Assembly (NCBI GenBank): GCA_964030785.1
Contig: OZ034968.1
Span: 48,693,230 to 48,757,229, forward strand
From: Siderastrea siderea
Lineage: Eukaryota > Cnidaria > Anthozoa > Scleractinia > Rhizangiidae
Reading direction: 5' to 3'
DNA length: 64,000 bases
Positions 33,569 through 44,899 of this stretch are shown here, one piece after another. The notes under the pieces were generated by a model. The model did not search any database, was not told the origin of the DNA, and saw nothing but the letters and a program-made list of their open reading frames with translations. Every line of letters begins with the position of its first letter. Positions within the stretch are counted from its first letter, which is position 1. The position numbers were made by a program, and so were the translations under genes.

Positions 33569-33855
33569 AGGAACCAGGTTAAGGTGCTTTTTTTTCCCAA
33601 CACTTTTTTGTCTGTTTTATTTTTCCTTTTCATTTGAGCCTACTGTAAAGGTATATTTATCTTTGTCATTTTACTTTGACTGTATATTCCTACTTGCCCT
33701 GTTGTCAAAGTAAGGTGTTATATTGTTTCAGTTGTAATTAAGTCCTTCTTTTGTAAGTGTTTGTATTAGTTCTGTAAATTAGCTCCTGTGTTTATGCTTT
33801 GTACTAGTCTTGTAAACTAGCTCTTTTGTTAAGTTGAGTATATTAAAAAAAAAAA
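30405..33855 (+). mobile_element. 5'-truncated L1/Tx1-like element with a long open ORF2
   Basis: Starts inside the endonuclease domain and ends in a 290-bp 3' UTR with a poly(A) tail (33846-33855). An AATGGAA word lies just before the 5' junction (30371-30377) and right after the tail, a possible short target duplication. The open coding frame suggests a fairly young insertion, dead on arrival through 5' truncation. Confidence 0.87.
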
Positions 33856-34184
33856 TGGAATATTTAAGCGCTGCTTAAATATCCGAACTTGATTTGGGAA
33901 GTCACCTTATGCTTTACGCTCCAGGTTACCGAATGAGTCGATCTGCTCAAGTAAGCCAAAGAGACTCCGGTGATTACAGCAAATACGTTTTTCACGTGTA
34001 TATAGCCTCACAGATGCTACCTGGCTCCACAGGCCTGTTGAGTACAGATAAGCAGGGATATATCAGCCGCATCACAGCTGTTGCAAGTAATTTACCTTTC
34101 AAGCAGAGATTTTAATAACGCGAACTCTGAATTTCACAACCAAACTGATGACCGCTTTTGTTTCCCTGCCAACAATCATAGTTA
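33856..34184. other. Spacer, no gene
   Basis: No recognised element or domain between the L1-like poly(A) and the next MITE. Confidence 0.4.
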
Positions 34185-34600
34185 CTATCGATCTCAGACA
34201 TTTTTTGAGGGGGAGGGGGAGGGTCAATTTTTCGCCCGCTTCATGGGTCATTGATTTCACTCCGTGCGTTTGAAAAGAATGATCACGTGATCACAAGTTC
34301 GATCCCCAAGATCTATAAACTTGAAAATGCGATAAATGAATTTCAGCTCGCAATCATCATTAATACTCTCAAATAACGTCGTTCCTAAGATAAAAAGTCG
34401 CCCTATGCTAGTTGTAAACATTACCTGGAGGATAAATTTAAGAGGCCAAGAAATGTGACGGTGACTAAAAATTCATTTATCGAAAGTTGAGGTCCATAAA
34501 CTTGTGATCACGCGGTCATTTTTTTCAAACTGCGGAGTGAAATCAACGGTCCATGAAGGGAGCTAAAAAGCCCTTCTTGACGGACATCTGAGATTCGATC
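34185..34600. mobile_element. MITE-like foldback, ~415 bp
   Basis: GGGTCATTGATTTCACTCCG and GATCACGTGATCACAAGTT (about 34243-34300) are mirrored by ACTTGTGATCACGCGGTCAT and GGAGTGAAATCAACGGTCC (34501-34553). Outer ends near GATCTCAGACA and GACATCTGAGATTCGATC are imperfectly inverted. Exact ends and TSD are unclear. Confidence 0.6.
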
Positions 34601-34732
34601 GTACTGTACATCGACAGCTAGCCTGCCAGCCATGAAAACGAGAAACCTACAAAGTGATCAAAATCTATCATTTATAGTGCGCGACCTTGACCTTTTGACC
34701 CCGATGCTATGATTTGAGGTTTGCCACTTCAG

Positions 34733-34920
34733 ATGTTCCCCATTTTAGAGATTCCCTGTTTTAGAGATTCCCCATTTTAGAGATTCCCCATTTTAGAGAT
34801 TCCCCATTTTACAGATTCCCTATTTTAGAGATTCCCCTTTTTAGAGACTCGCTATTTTAGAGATTTCCCATTCCCCATTCCCCGTTCCTCGATTCCCCGT
34901 TCCTCGATTCCACATTCCCG
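34733..34920. repeat. 17-bp minisatellite passing into a 15-bp one
   Basis: About eight units of TTCCCCATTTTAGAGA (34735-34870), then shorter CCCCGTTCCTCGATT units to about 34915. Located just left of the MITE at 34936. Confidence 0.9.
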
Positions 34921-34935
34921 CTTTTAGACGGATTA

Positions 34936-35869
34936 GGGAAGGTACGTTTTTTCTTGGGGGGGGGGGGGAGGGCTGGGGAATTTTGGTGTTTTTTTCCCAA
35001 AAAAGTGTTGGCCCTCTCTTGCGTTTTAATAAAAAAAACTCCTGACCCCCCACCTTTAGGTGACTGACAAAAGCACGACCCTCCCCTCACTACTACATGG
35101 TATGTTCCATGCTTTAGAAACCTCAGAACGTTTCGCTTGTGAACGCAAAGTGTTTGAAAATGAATATATCTCGATATTGAGTGTGTGCGTGCTGAAACAA
35201 GGAAAATGCGAACAATCCGTGTGGGATATTTACGTTTTATAGCTGAAGTTTGAATATGGAAGTATTTGAGTATTATAAAAGTTTTGAACATAAAATATCT
35301 AAGGGAAAATACACGCGCTTCTTTCTCCGACTAGCTGGCATTGCCGTTGGTTATTTTAACAGAAAGGTCTATTTGTTTAGCGTGCGAAATCTGCCTCTCA
35401 AAAACAAATATTTCCAACATTTCCGACAGGGTAGAGCGCATTGTTGGATCTACTAGTAACTCTTCAGAACTAAATGACTCAGGAGATCAGGCAGCGGATA
35501 GCCAACAGCAATAAGCTGAAGAAATGATACCTGAGTCAAGTACTTCTCGATACGGACGAAAAAGGACACGAGTCCTCTGAGACTGAAAACTATGTGCCAT
35601 GGCATAATATACATGCAAAAATATAACCTAGTACCTATAATAAAACACCAAATTAAATCAAAGTAGGAGAAAAGAAAAACTTAATCTGTAAGAAAAATGG
35701 AAAGCAACATCACAAAAATCCTCATTAAAAAATTGTAGAAAAGATGTGTGACCCTCCCTTGAATAGCTCACATGAGGTATGGCCCTCCCCCTTTGGTGCT
35801 CACTTTCACTGATGACCCTCCCCTCTGAGGCCCCAGCCCTCCCCCCCCCAAGAAAAAACGTACCTTCCC
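34936..35869. mobile_element. Non-autonomous DNA transposon with TTA flanks, 934 bp
   Basis: TIR GGGAAGGTACGTTTTTTCTT at 34936 is mirrored at 35850-35869; TTA flanks both ends (34933-34935 and 35870-35872). Next to each TIR lie a G or C run and further inverted matches (GACCCTCCC words at 35078 and 35751). No coding sequence. A 3-bp duplication would fit CACTA/EnSpm-like elements, but the terminus is not CACTA, so the superfamily is open. Confidence 0.68.
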
Positions 35870-35894
35870 TTAGCAGCAAGCGTCTTGACTCAAG

Positions 35895-36262
35895 GTTTTA
35901 TTTAACTGGAATTTCAAATCTCGACTCATTTTTTTCGATTCGAATTAAAATCTCAACTCATATTTTTTTCGCCTCGAGTTTCAAATCTCGACTCACATTT
36001 TTTCGACTCAAATTTTTTTAAGTCGACTCGACTCCTACTTTTTTTCGACTCGCATTTTTTGTCACTTCGACTCGAATTTAAAATTTCGACTCATGTTTCT
36101 TGCCACGATATCTGATAACTATTATATCATTTGTGAACTTTTATTTTGCAAACTTCGACTTACCTTTTTTATAAACTTTGATGCATTTTACAATTATCGA
36201 CTTATGTTTTTCAACGCGTTTATATCATCGATATGTTTTTGTCCGCAACGGAACGCCATATA
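35895..36262. repeat. Right arm of the long inverted repeat with TCGACT units
   Basis: Reverse-complement partner of 29393-29690, with TCGACTC units and the conserved outer end TGTTTTTGTCCGCAACGGAA. The interval between arms is 6.2 kb and holds an L1-like element and two MITEs. Confidence 0.75.
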
Positions 36263-37685
36263 TAGCATAGAATTGATGGTCATCTGCGCACATGTTGAGG
36301 TTTAAAAGTCAACACTATAGGTCAGATATCATTTTGAAAAATGTTCAAGCCAATGGCCCAAATGCGGATTCCTGAGAATGCCCTGCTCTTTTGATTTTCA
36401 ACCATTCACTGACTACAGGTCCTAGTTTCACTCAACTGCAGCGATCAGTAAAATGAGTCCATCCATTTTAAACTGTTTTCCTCAACACCACAGATGTTAA
36501 GCCTTTCCAGCATCAGTCGATGATACAACCTTGCTCGTATCAGTGGAGAGAATATCAACAACCTTCTGATTATCTAAAACCATCTTCCAATTCTCAGTCA
36601 GATGATTCCTTCTATAGGCAGTCAGTTTAATTTGTCACGTTTATCAATGAAACCATAACTTAGTAGTAATTTGCAAATGGCTGCTCAAAGATTTTGTTAA
36701 CAGTGACATGGACAGTTGTAGGCTTAAATGTATAGTTGAATTATAGAGGGAAGTAAGATCAGTTCTCATCCCATCTAGTGCACTTGCTGGTATTTAAGAC
36801 TTTGTAGTACACCTCAGCAAACTCAATAAACAATGCAGCACCCTTTACAGGTTCATTTGAAGTAATTATTAATCCAAATGTTTGGACAAGAGGTGGCGAC
36901 TTATGTTTTGCTGAAGTGTTAGCAGGGATAGTTTGATTGCAGTTCAAAAACAATTCAAAGCACTTTTCCCCCCATCCTTTTTTTCCATTGGCAATCTCAA
37001 CAAAATAGTAACAATATTTGCTACTTTTTAGAAACTTGTTTGAAGGAAAATACTCCAAATGCTCAGACAGAACAAGAACTTTCTATATATTTATGCTGAA
37101 TTAACAGTGTTGAAGATTTGACGGTAATTTCCGTTTTTTACTTTGCAAAACAACAAGAGAAATTCAAAACAACTTTGTATACATGTAGCATGTGCCGATA
37201 CACAGGTGCACATTTTAATCACAAACTTGCCAAAAACACAACGAAATTGTTAACAACTTTTTTAACACAATATTAACCTTGTGTGGCTATGTGACACATA
37301 CACTCATCTTGCCCTCAGAAGTCTGCATGCAAACCAATCCAATTGATTTGTTTCGTCATTAAAATATCTCATTAGATCCACAGATATTTTGTGAGTTTGA
37401 TTGGTTTGATGACCGAACTAAACCAAACTCAATAACCAAATGATCGAGTACGATATTGTTTAATTGAGTTAGATTTACTAAGTGTTCGATGTGATATGTA
37501 GGGTGTTTTTGTGGGTGTTTTTTCTGATCAAACACTAACTGGAACATGATTTGTACTGTACACAATAGGTACAAAACAAGTTCCTTCTAGTTAACTTGTT
37601 AAACTCCCCGATGAAGTCTGAGTTTACTCGTAGCATGAGTCAAGTTCGAGCCCGAGTCATCTTCGAGTCATGAGTCAAGTTCGAG
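36263..37685. other. ARL10 intron, no gene called
   Basis: The minus strand is open at 37058-36759 (about 100 residues, NCNQTIPANTSAKHKSPP), without recognisable domain or clear splice sites. Otherwise AT-rich with no defined repeat. Confidence 0.35.
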
Positions 37686-38590
37686 TCAGGTTAATAAAAA
37701 ATCTGTTTTCTAACTTTATTTTAATTTCTTTTGATTGCGATTCTTGCTTTCATATTAAATATTAAATGTTGCGCCAACTGATGCTCAAAACATCAACAGT
37801 CCAAGAGATATTTTCCTGTCGAGCGATCCCGAGAGTTCATTCCCAGTGTTGGTACCAACTTATTGAAGAAAATTAACCCCATTCCTCGCTATTAATTTTC
37901 CTGAAAGGTTTGGATCAGTTTTGTTGGTGGCCAAAGCTCAAAGATCCAACTGTTCACCATGGTTTCGGAAGCCTCAGCTGGTAATATGTAACTTACCTTT
38001 CGGATAACTTACCTAGCGGCACTTTAATATCATACAAGTTTCCATAGAGTCCCTTTCGCTACCGTCTCTTGACACAGGTATGGCCCAAGACAGACAAAAT
38101 ACTTCTAATACTCTTGAGATAATTTACCTCGAAAGCCCGTGGACAAGGAGAAGATTAAGGTTCATATCCTACTGAAATACTGGAAAACAATAAGGTCTCC
38201 CAACATTTTCTCCGCGAAGGAAATAGATTGTATCGGAATGATGTCTTAGGTTCCCTGTAGACGCAACAAGATGGCACTCGAGTGGCACAAACGGTAATAG
38301 TTATTCACATCAGTTTTCTCGCTTGGTGTATTGTGAAAATGGGACCTCTTCTTCAGCTGTATGCAAAACGATTTAATTCTTTCAGGAAAATTTAAAAATA
38401 ATATGAGATGTCGTATCTTTGTAAAGCAGGCTTCGAATCGTAGCTCAAATGACGCTCGTGATCGATCGATCAAGATCTCAGACCAGACTGTTTAATAATC
38501 TTACTGTTTACCACTGCCACATCATCCTGAAAGCAAGAATCGCAATCAAAAGAAATTAATAAAAAAAAAAAAAGATTTTTTAACCTGACA
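37686..38590. mobile_element. Foldback/MITE-like element with ~65-bp inverted arms
   Basis: CAGGTTAATAAAAAATCT and AATTTCTTTTGATTGCGATT (37686-37752) are mirrored by GAATCGCAATCAAAAGAAATT and GATTTTTTAACCTG (38527-38590). About 770 bp lie between. No coding sequence; TSD not clear. Confidence 0.6.
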
Positions 38591-39815
38591 TCAGCCTCCA
38601 GTAGATGGACCTCTGTGGCCCATGGAGAGGGAGGGTGCACACGCACCCTTCACACTCCCCCTCCCTACGGGCCTGTACATTTTAGTGGCTCACCGGCTAG
38701 GCAGCTCACCAGTCGTGTTCATACATCAGTTTGAAGAATGAAGTAGGTGTATATTTTAGTGGTTCACTGTCTCTCCAGTTGCACAAAAAGATATGTTAGC
38801 TTATTAAGAGCGGCTTGCTGTAACGATCACCTATACCTATGCAAGATAGAAAAATTCGATTTTCTCAAACTTTGTCACAATAAAGGGTTTTGCTACCTTG
38901 TTTCAAAACTGCAACTCTGAAGTTGTTTGGATTTTTATTTTTTTGTCAAGACGGTGTTTTGTATTTGCCCACCAAAAGGACCTGAAATCGACCCTAAAAT
39001 CTCACTTTTGTCGAAAGCTATCTAGCCAACATAATATCCGTAGCAGGAAAATCTAACCCATAGCATTATAATGCAATCTTTCAACAGTTATTCAGCGCTA
39101 CCAGAACCGAAGGTAATTTGAACCCAAATTTTTTATTAAATTTTAAAAATTATGGCCTACGACGGCGTTGCGTTACTTTGAAAATTAGGTCAAATTCCTG
39201 GGCCAAAAAGTCAACGTGGTACATAGATTTACCTATCAAAACTATTATTCATGACAAAAGTATCCCCCCTCTTAGCTTTTATCGTAAAACTGGCTTGGGT
39301 AAATAAAACGAAAAATTTTGAGTGTCTTCGAAAGATGGCACTTGAGCTTGTTGATTGACATTTTGACCTTTTACTCTGCGAGTGCTATCACAAACATCAA
39401 TCCAGAAATCAGCACATCGAGAAACATTGATTGTAAACAAAATACATGGAAGTATTTCTTACCTTGATCCAGCCTAGAGAGATGGTGATATTACCGCTCA
39501 AGCTTAAATGAAACGTGAACGAAACGTTCGCTGCTTCGAAACATTTGCCAGGTTACATATTAACTGGCAGACACAGGCATCCCAAGCTCGTGCAAGCTGA
39601 GAGTGTCTTTCTTGTGCCTCGCATTTTACAGGCTACATATCAAACACTTAGAGAAGCCAAGATGTGTTCACTTATAAATACGATTGCAAACTAAGAACTT
39701 GATTTCTTATTGTTGTAAGCAGTAATCACTTCTGCATTGTGGTAGCTATAGGCTTCTGCGTACGTTTATAAGCCTCACTTAATGGCTATGTACCTAAATA
39801 CTGTTATTATTAGTA
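38591..39815. other. ARL10 intron, no gene or defined repeat
   Basis: A CCCCCTCC-rich palindromic stretch lies near 38620-38665 (GGAGAGGGAGGGTGCACACG then CACCCTTCACACTCCCCCTC). Nothing else is recognised. Confidence 0.35.
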
Positions 39816-40243
39816 TACACTCCTTTTTTTTTATAAGAACGTCAATTCTTTTAGCTGAGGCTGAACTGAAACCGAATGTTCTTATTTTTTTGGCGATATG
39901 AGCCTGACACGTTCTTGTATATTATTTCAGTAAATCAGTTCTAAATGAAAGAAAGAACAAATAGGTCAAGTTCTACCAATTCCCTAAATGTTGTACGTGT
40001 TTCAGGTGTTTGCTTTATTAAAATTCTAGCATTTGAGGCTCAAATAGGCTGTAAAATACTCTGACCAAGTTATTACACTGTAGTTTATTCTCACATATCT
40101 TAGTGTACAAATATGAAGACAACGTAAAGGCGTTCTTAACAAAATCTTAGCCTGGGTATGTTCTTAGCATGTTCTTAAAATTTTGGTCAATCCCAGCCTC
40201 GACGTTCTTATAGAAAAAGGGTTCTTATATAAAAAAGAGTGTA
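39816..40243. mobile_element. TA-flanked MITE with repeated GTTCTTA words, 428 bp
   Basis: TACACTC then T-rich and ATAAGAACG at the left, mirrored by CGTTCTTATA, A-rich, then GAGTGTA at the right, with TA on both outer sides. GTTCTTA or its complement recurs at least eight times inside, probably subterminal transposase sites. A Tc1/mariner-type origin is likely. Confidence 0.75.
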
Positions 40244-42333
40244 TATAATTTAGATAAAAATAAAATTAATGAAAAAATACTGAAAAAGATGTAGCGAATA
40301 ATACGTTGTGGGAAAAAGAAAGAAATCTGGCGAAGTCTTTAACCGGCGGGCAGTCGACAAGCGCTTCAAACAGCAGGCGATTTTCGCGCTCGATTTTTCA
40401 CGACCATCCCTGAGCAGAAAGAGAGACTGTTCGTCGTCTGACTAGGTTCGATTTATATGTGGAAAGCGTCCTGCATACTACTAGTGTCAGCAATGTCGAA
40501 ATCGATCTGACCCGTGTGGTAATAAAGAAAAAAATATGGTAGACCAAGAAATAAAAAAAAACTAGGAAAAATAAGAAAAGTGTAATTTCATAAAGCATCT
40601 CCTAGTCCCGCAAGCACAAGAGTCGTTGCTTTTGCTTCCATTAATTGTGCAACTCAGCACGTGCCTCAACCCATTTTTTTGGTATCGCCCTTCTGCACGA
40701 GAAGGGGAACTGAATCAGTTTCACAGCTTGAGTGCCACCACTGCTAGGTGACACCACTGGAAATGGCTTCTGAATCCAAGCGGCCCAGTGCACCGAGCTG
40801 ATAGAGAAATTGTTTCTTCAAGTTGAAGGCACATCACTCCTACACCTTTCTCATCAATACCCGCATCAGTTGAAAGCCAAGCAAAAATAATGTGAAATTG
40901 ATTCAAAGTAATCGGTTTGTTTGCATTCGCACACGAGCCACTTCATCATATGATGCTATCAAAAAAGTAAAAATCTTAACCTTATGGCATTTTCTGTTTT
41001 TATGCACTGGATTTGTTCTTGGGTTTCCTCCAAGAAACGTGGAAAATGGCGTATTTCGAGCGTGTAGCACATCCTAGAATCAAACAATCGCAGAGTCCCT
41101 AGCAACCACGATAAACAATGACACTGCGGTCTTTTTGTCAGCGGTGACAACGTGCACAAGTCACTACGCACATATGTCACACGTGTTTGAGGAAGCTATC
41201 GAGTATTCACGTGGGCGTTTGGTTTCGTCGGCGAAAGAGATTTGATCGAAACAGTTTTTCTTTCGTTTATCGGAAGAATTTTTTCGTGTTGAATGGACTG
41301 TGAAAGGGAAGCGAAATGTTCTGTAAAATCGTTGGCCTTCTCTCACGTTCACAGCATTCAAGAAGTTTGATTTTTCTTATTTTCGTACGATCAAATATGT
41401 AGACATGATAATATTTTGGCTGGCTTCAGTATACGTGCAACAAGTAGGCAGCTTACATTCGTCTGAAGAGACTCTAAAACTTTCAAAGATGCGGTAGATT
41501 GATTTATTTGTATCTGATATAAATCTGTTCACAAGGTAGTCATATGTCGATGTCGGGTTAATATCAGGAGTTTATCAGGGAAACATTCAGCTGTGGACCG
41601 CATGAGGATGCATAATTTTGAACCAAAGATTGAAGATCTTACCGGCTTTAATAATTATGGAGATACTCTGATGAAAGAGGAGTTTATGTACCTGGGTAAT
41701 ACTTCTAGTATGAGGTAGTTGTGGCCGACAAGTGTGATATTGCTCTTTTGATTTGTCGACTTTACCTTGCTGCATGAATGCGCGGTACGCTTTTCGTCTT
41801 ATTGTGTATGAATATGCCCGTGTTATGATAAACTGAGCTTGCTTTTTTCTTATGCCAGGGATATCACCAAAAAGTCTGTTAGTATTCTGGTTGATATAGC
41901 TTGTCGTTATGTTTTCATTTACATCGTACTCTCAATACCTTTAGCTTCGCCGCTGTAGATTCAAAGACATCCAGCAGTGCGCGAGACCGGAAGGGAGTCT
42001 ACACGCAAAATTCCAAGATGGCGGCTCAAAATGGCGGCCTAACAACGAATTTCAACCCTCTTTTTCTCGGAAACTAGCGATCACTGAGCCGTTATTTTGT
42101 AAATAACAACATAACAGTACATCAACTACACAATAAGCGAAATAACAAGAAAAAATTTTTTTGGACCTTTAGCCAATCGTACCACCTTAAATAGTAATTT
42201 TTAAAATAATTCTGCAAAAGTGGCCCTATATTCTAGTGTAGCTGTGTGTACATATGCAGCTAGTATTTCCCTTACATTCTTACTCATTTAAAACTTTATC
42301 TAATCCTCCTACAAGTTGATATGTCATACTTAC
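40244..42333. other. ARL10 intron, first part after exon 1; no gene
   Basis: GC content is slightly higher than around, and a CCAAGATGGCGGCTCAAAAT motif lies near 42012. ATTGGCTAAAGGTCC and GGTACCACCTTAA-like sequence near 42165-42190 resembles MITE ends, but no partner was found. Confidence 0.35.
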
Positions 42334-42685
42334 TCTCCCAAATATTCAGGTTGACCCCTTCAGTTGAAACGCAAACCACATGAAAACCCTGGGTCGGTGT
42401 AGCGGCTTCTCCGGTAGCCGCTCCGGGGCTGTCAGGCTGTGCCAGTGCTGCAAGAAAAGTACTCTTTCCCGCGCTTGCTAATCCCAAGACCAAAACCTTT
42501 TTGTCCGATGTTTCACTCATTGTTTCATCGTGAAGAGATTTCTGTTGATCTTTCGACTGTTGTGCATGGTGAACATAAAATGCGTACAGCCCATAGGCGC
42601 TTGTAGCTGCCGCAACACCACCGAGAATACCGATCGAAATTTTCCATGGGACTCCGAGATCGCAAAACCAACTTGAAAGACCCAT
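42334..42685 (-). CDS. ARL10: ARL10-like small GTPase, exon 1 (N-terminal half)
   Basis: Starts MGLSSWFCDLGVPWKISIGI at 42685 and reads into a hydrophobic segment ILGGVAAATSAYGLYAFYV (about residues 19-38), a probable N-terminal membrane anchor as in vertebrate ARL10. Then a polar linker, KKVLVLGLASAGKSTFLAAL with the P-loop GLASAGKS (G1), and TPTQGFHV carrying the switch 1 Thr. The exon ends in NIWE plus one base before donor GTAAGT (42333-42328). The donor phase matches exon 2 at 25312, giving a 231-residue protein. ARL10 is an atypical, membrane-anchored ARF-like GTPase of poorly known function; orthology is inferred from anchor plus EIGG motif. A 17-kb intron separates the exons. Confidence 0.83.
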
Positions 42686-42900
42686 CTCTAGTTTAGATAA
42701 CTGTTCTTGATACTTTCACTTCCGTCGGTTATAAAACTTGGTTTGTAGACTGATTTTTGGCTGTAACAATATTAAAGCACTCAAATTGTATTCACACACT
42801 CGCATGTGCACTTGCATTTCTGCCCAAAGAGCCTGGGAACGGGAGCTGGCTCCCGCGCTTCGTCCAAGCTAATCCCAGCAGTTATTCGCAGAAAAACAAC
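42686..42900. promoter_or_regulatory. Bidirectional promoter between the ARL10-like gene and the gene at 42901
   Basis: The start codons are 215 bp apart, head to head. The interval contains CACTTCCGTCGG near 42717, an ETS-like CTTCCG site frequent in bidirectional housekeeping promoters, and a GAGCTGGCTCCCGC palindromic stretch near 42843. No TATA box is clear. Confidence 0.6.
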
Positions 42901-43068
42901 ATGGCGAATGGAAAGAAAGATTTGGCAGCTGAGGTATCAAGATTCAGTGTGTCGCTACGTATGTGCGAGCTATTGTGGGATTGGACAAAATTTCGATTTC
43001 TTTTTCCTTTAGGTTCAATATGGTGGAGGATATGGTTCTGAGTTTGACGAACAAGAAACATCTGAGAG
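42901..43068 (+). CDS. First two coding exons of an unrecognised gene (MANGKKDLAAE...)
   Basis: Exon 1 coding part 42901-42933 (ATGGCGAATGGAAAGAAAGA and on) has a purine-rich Kozak context (ACAACATGG) and ends at donor GAG/GTATCA. Exon 2 is 43013-43068, after acceptor TTTCTTTTTCCTTTAG, and ends at donor AG/GTACAT. Joined they read MANGKKDLAAE, then VQYGGGYGSEFDEQETSE. The total is 89 nt, ending in phase 2. The Gly/Tyr- and acid-rich start is probably disordered; I do not recognise the protein. Later exons are not seen: 43069 onward is satellite and transposons, so they lie in a long intron's far side or beyond the window. Confidence 0.62.
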
Positions 43069-43129
43069 GTACATGTATAAGCGTGTTTTGATAATCACGA
43101 AATAGGCCGCCATCTTCGTCTGTATATAA

Positions 43130-44195
43130 GAACGATTTTAAGGCCGTTATCCTCGTCGGTTATATACACCGAACCAAATGAGGCCGTTATCCCATGACTT
43201 AACGGCCTCGTTTCGCTCAGTGTATACTAACATATACCGAACCAAATGAGGCCGTTATCCCCTTGACTTAACGGCCTCCTTTTGCTCAGTGTATACTAAC
43301 ATATACCGAACCAAACGAGGCCGTTATCCCCTTGACCTAACTGCCTCGTTTCGCTCAGTGTATACTAACATATACCGAACCAAATGAGGCCGTCATCCCC
43401 TTGACTTAACGGCCTCGTTTCGCTCAGTGTATACTAACATATACCGAACCAAATGAGGCCGTTATCCCCTTGACTTAACGGCCTCGTTTCGCTCAGTGTA
43501 TACTAACATATACCGAACCGAATGAGGCCGTCATCCCCTTGACTTAACGGCCTCGTTTCGCTCAGTGTATACTAACATATACCGAACCGAATGAGGCCGT
43601 CATCCCCTTGACTTAACGGCCTCGTTTCGCTCAGTGTATACTAACATATACCGAACCAAATGAGGCCGTCATCCCCTTGACTTAGCGGCCTCGTTTCGCT
43701 CAGTGTATACTAACATATACCGAACCAAATGAGGCCGTCATCCCCTTGACTTAGCGGCCTCGTTTCGCTCAGTGTATACTAACATATACCGAACCGAATG
43801 AGGCCGTCATCCCCTTGACTTAACGGCCTCGTTTCGCTCAGTGTATACTAACATATACCGAACCAAATGAGGCCGTTATCCCCTTGACTTAACAGCCTCG
43901 TTTCGCTCAGTGTATACTAACATATACCGAACCAAATGAGGCCGTTATCCCATGACTTAACGGCCTCGTTTCGCTCAGTGTATACTAACATATACCGAAC
44001 CAAAGGAGGCCGTCATCCCATGACTTAACAGCCTCGTTTCGCTCAGTGTATACTAACATATACCGAACCAAATGAGGCCGTCATCCCCTTGACTTAACGG
44101 CCTCGTTTCGCTCAGTGTATACTAACATATACCGAACCAAATGAGGCCGTTATCCCATGACTTAACGGCCTCCTTTCGCTCAGTATATACTAACA
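43130..44195. repeat. 69-bp satellite array, ~15 units, each with an internal dyad
   Basis: The unit runs AACATATACCGAACCAAATG, AGGCCGTTATCCCCTTGACT, TAACGGCCTCGTTTCGCTCA, GTGTATACT. GAGGCCGTTA and TAACGGCCTC are inverted repeats within each unit, so every repeat can form a small cruciform. Units differ by a few substitutions (GTTATC/GTCATC) and a 1-bp-shorter CCCATGAC variant. Two more units lie at 53516-53640 and diverged ones at 51215-51310 and 51880-51990. It sits in intron 2 of the gene at 42901. Confidence 0.95.
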
Positions 44196-44519
44196 TGTAC
44201 CTTTAATCTTTATCTTTAATAAGTATACTCCTAAAACAGTGAAACTATACTAGGAGTTTAAAAGCAAAAATTAAATAAATAAGTAAATAAATAATTAAAC
44301 ATATATAAATATATATATGAACACGCAATAAAATCTAATAAAATGAATATGAATCAAATATAAAAATACAATAGTATCCTACATGCTAGAGATAATGGCC
44401 TTAAATTCATCTAATGAATCAGGAATTAGAAGGGTACACTGTTCCAAGTTCTTATAGCTCTAGGGTAAAAAGAGTATTTATAAGTATCATTCAGTGTGGC
44501 AAGTTGGTGAAATGGTCAA
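44196..44519. other. AT-rich spacer, no gene
   Basis: AT-rich (AATAAATAAGTAAATAAATA near 44271). The segment TGTTCCAAGTTCTTATAGCT near 44442 may be a decayed non-LTR remnant. Confidence 0.35.
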
Positions 44520-44589
44520 CTGTGTCGTGTTTTTGCACACTCAAATGTGCGTAGAGATTCTAGTAGAGCACTACGCTTCTACGGCCGTC

Positions 44590-44820
44590 TATAATTTTTA
44601 TATTTGTGTCCAAAACGTATAGTCGTAGATCGTAGAGCGTAGAGTAATGTTTTACTAAACAATGAACTGAAATGGGAAAAAAACGTATAGTTGTAGATCG
44701 TACATGTAGATCGTAGAGTACTTTTTCACTAGACAATGCACTGAAATGGGAAAAAAACGTATAGTTGTAGATCGTAGAGTAATGTTTTACTAGACAAGAC
44801 AATGCACTGAAATGGGAAAG
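44590..44820. repeat. ~80-bp tandem units in the outer palindrome arm
   Basis: Three units of GTATAGTTGTAGATCGTAGA, GTAATGTTTTACTAGACAAT and GCACTGAAATGGGAAAAAAAC. The mirror copies are at 53030-53240. Confidence 0.85.
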
Positions 44821-44899
44821 GGGATTACTGAAACACTTTACTGGTTCTACAACTTAGTCCTGTTCTACACCTGTGGACGATTGTGCACATTACGTTTGT

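Noticed and set aside
36759..37058. Minus-strand 100-residue open frame inside the ARL10 intron
   Set aside because: The peptide looks moderately protein-like, but I recognise no family and see no start context or splice sites.
43130..44195. Considered as a CRISPR-like array
   Set aside because: Units are contiguous 69-bp repeats with no unique spacers, in an animal genome; this is a satellite.
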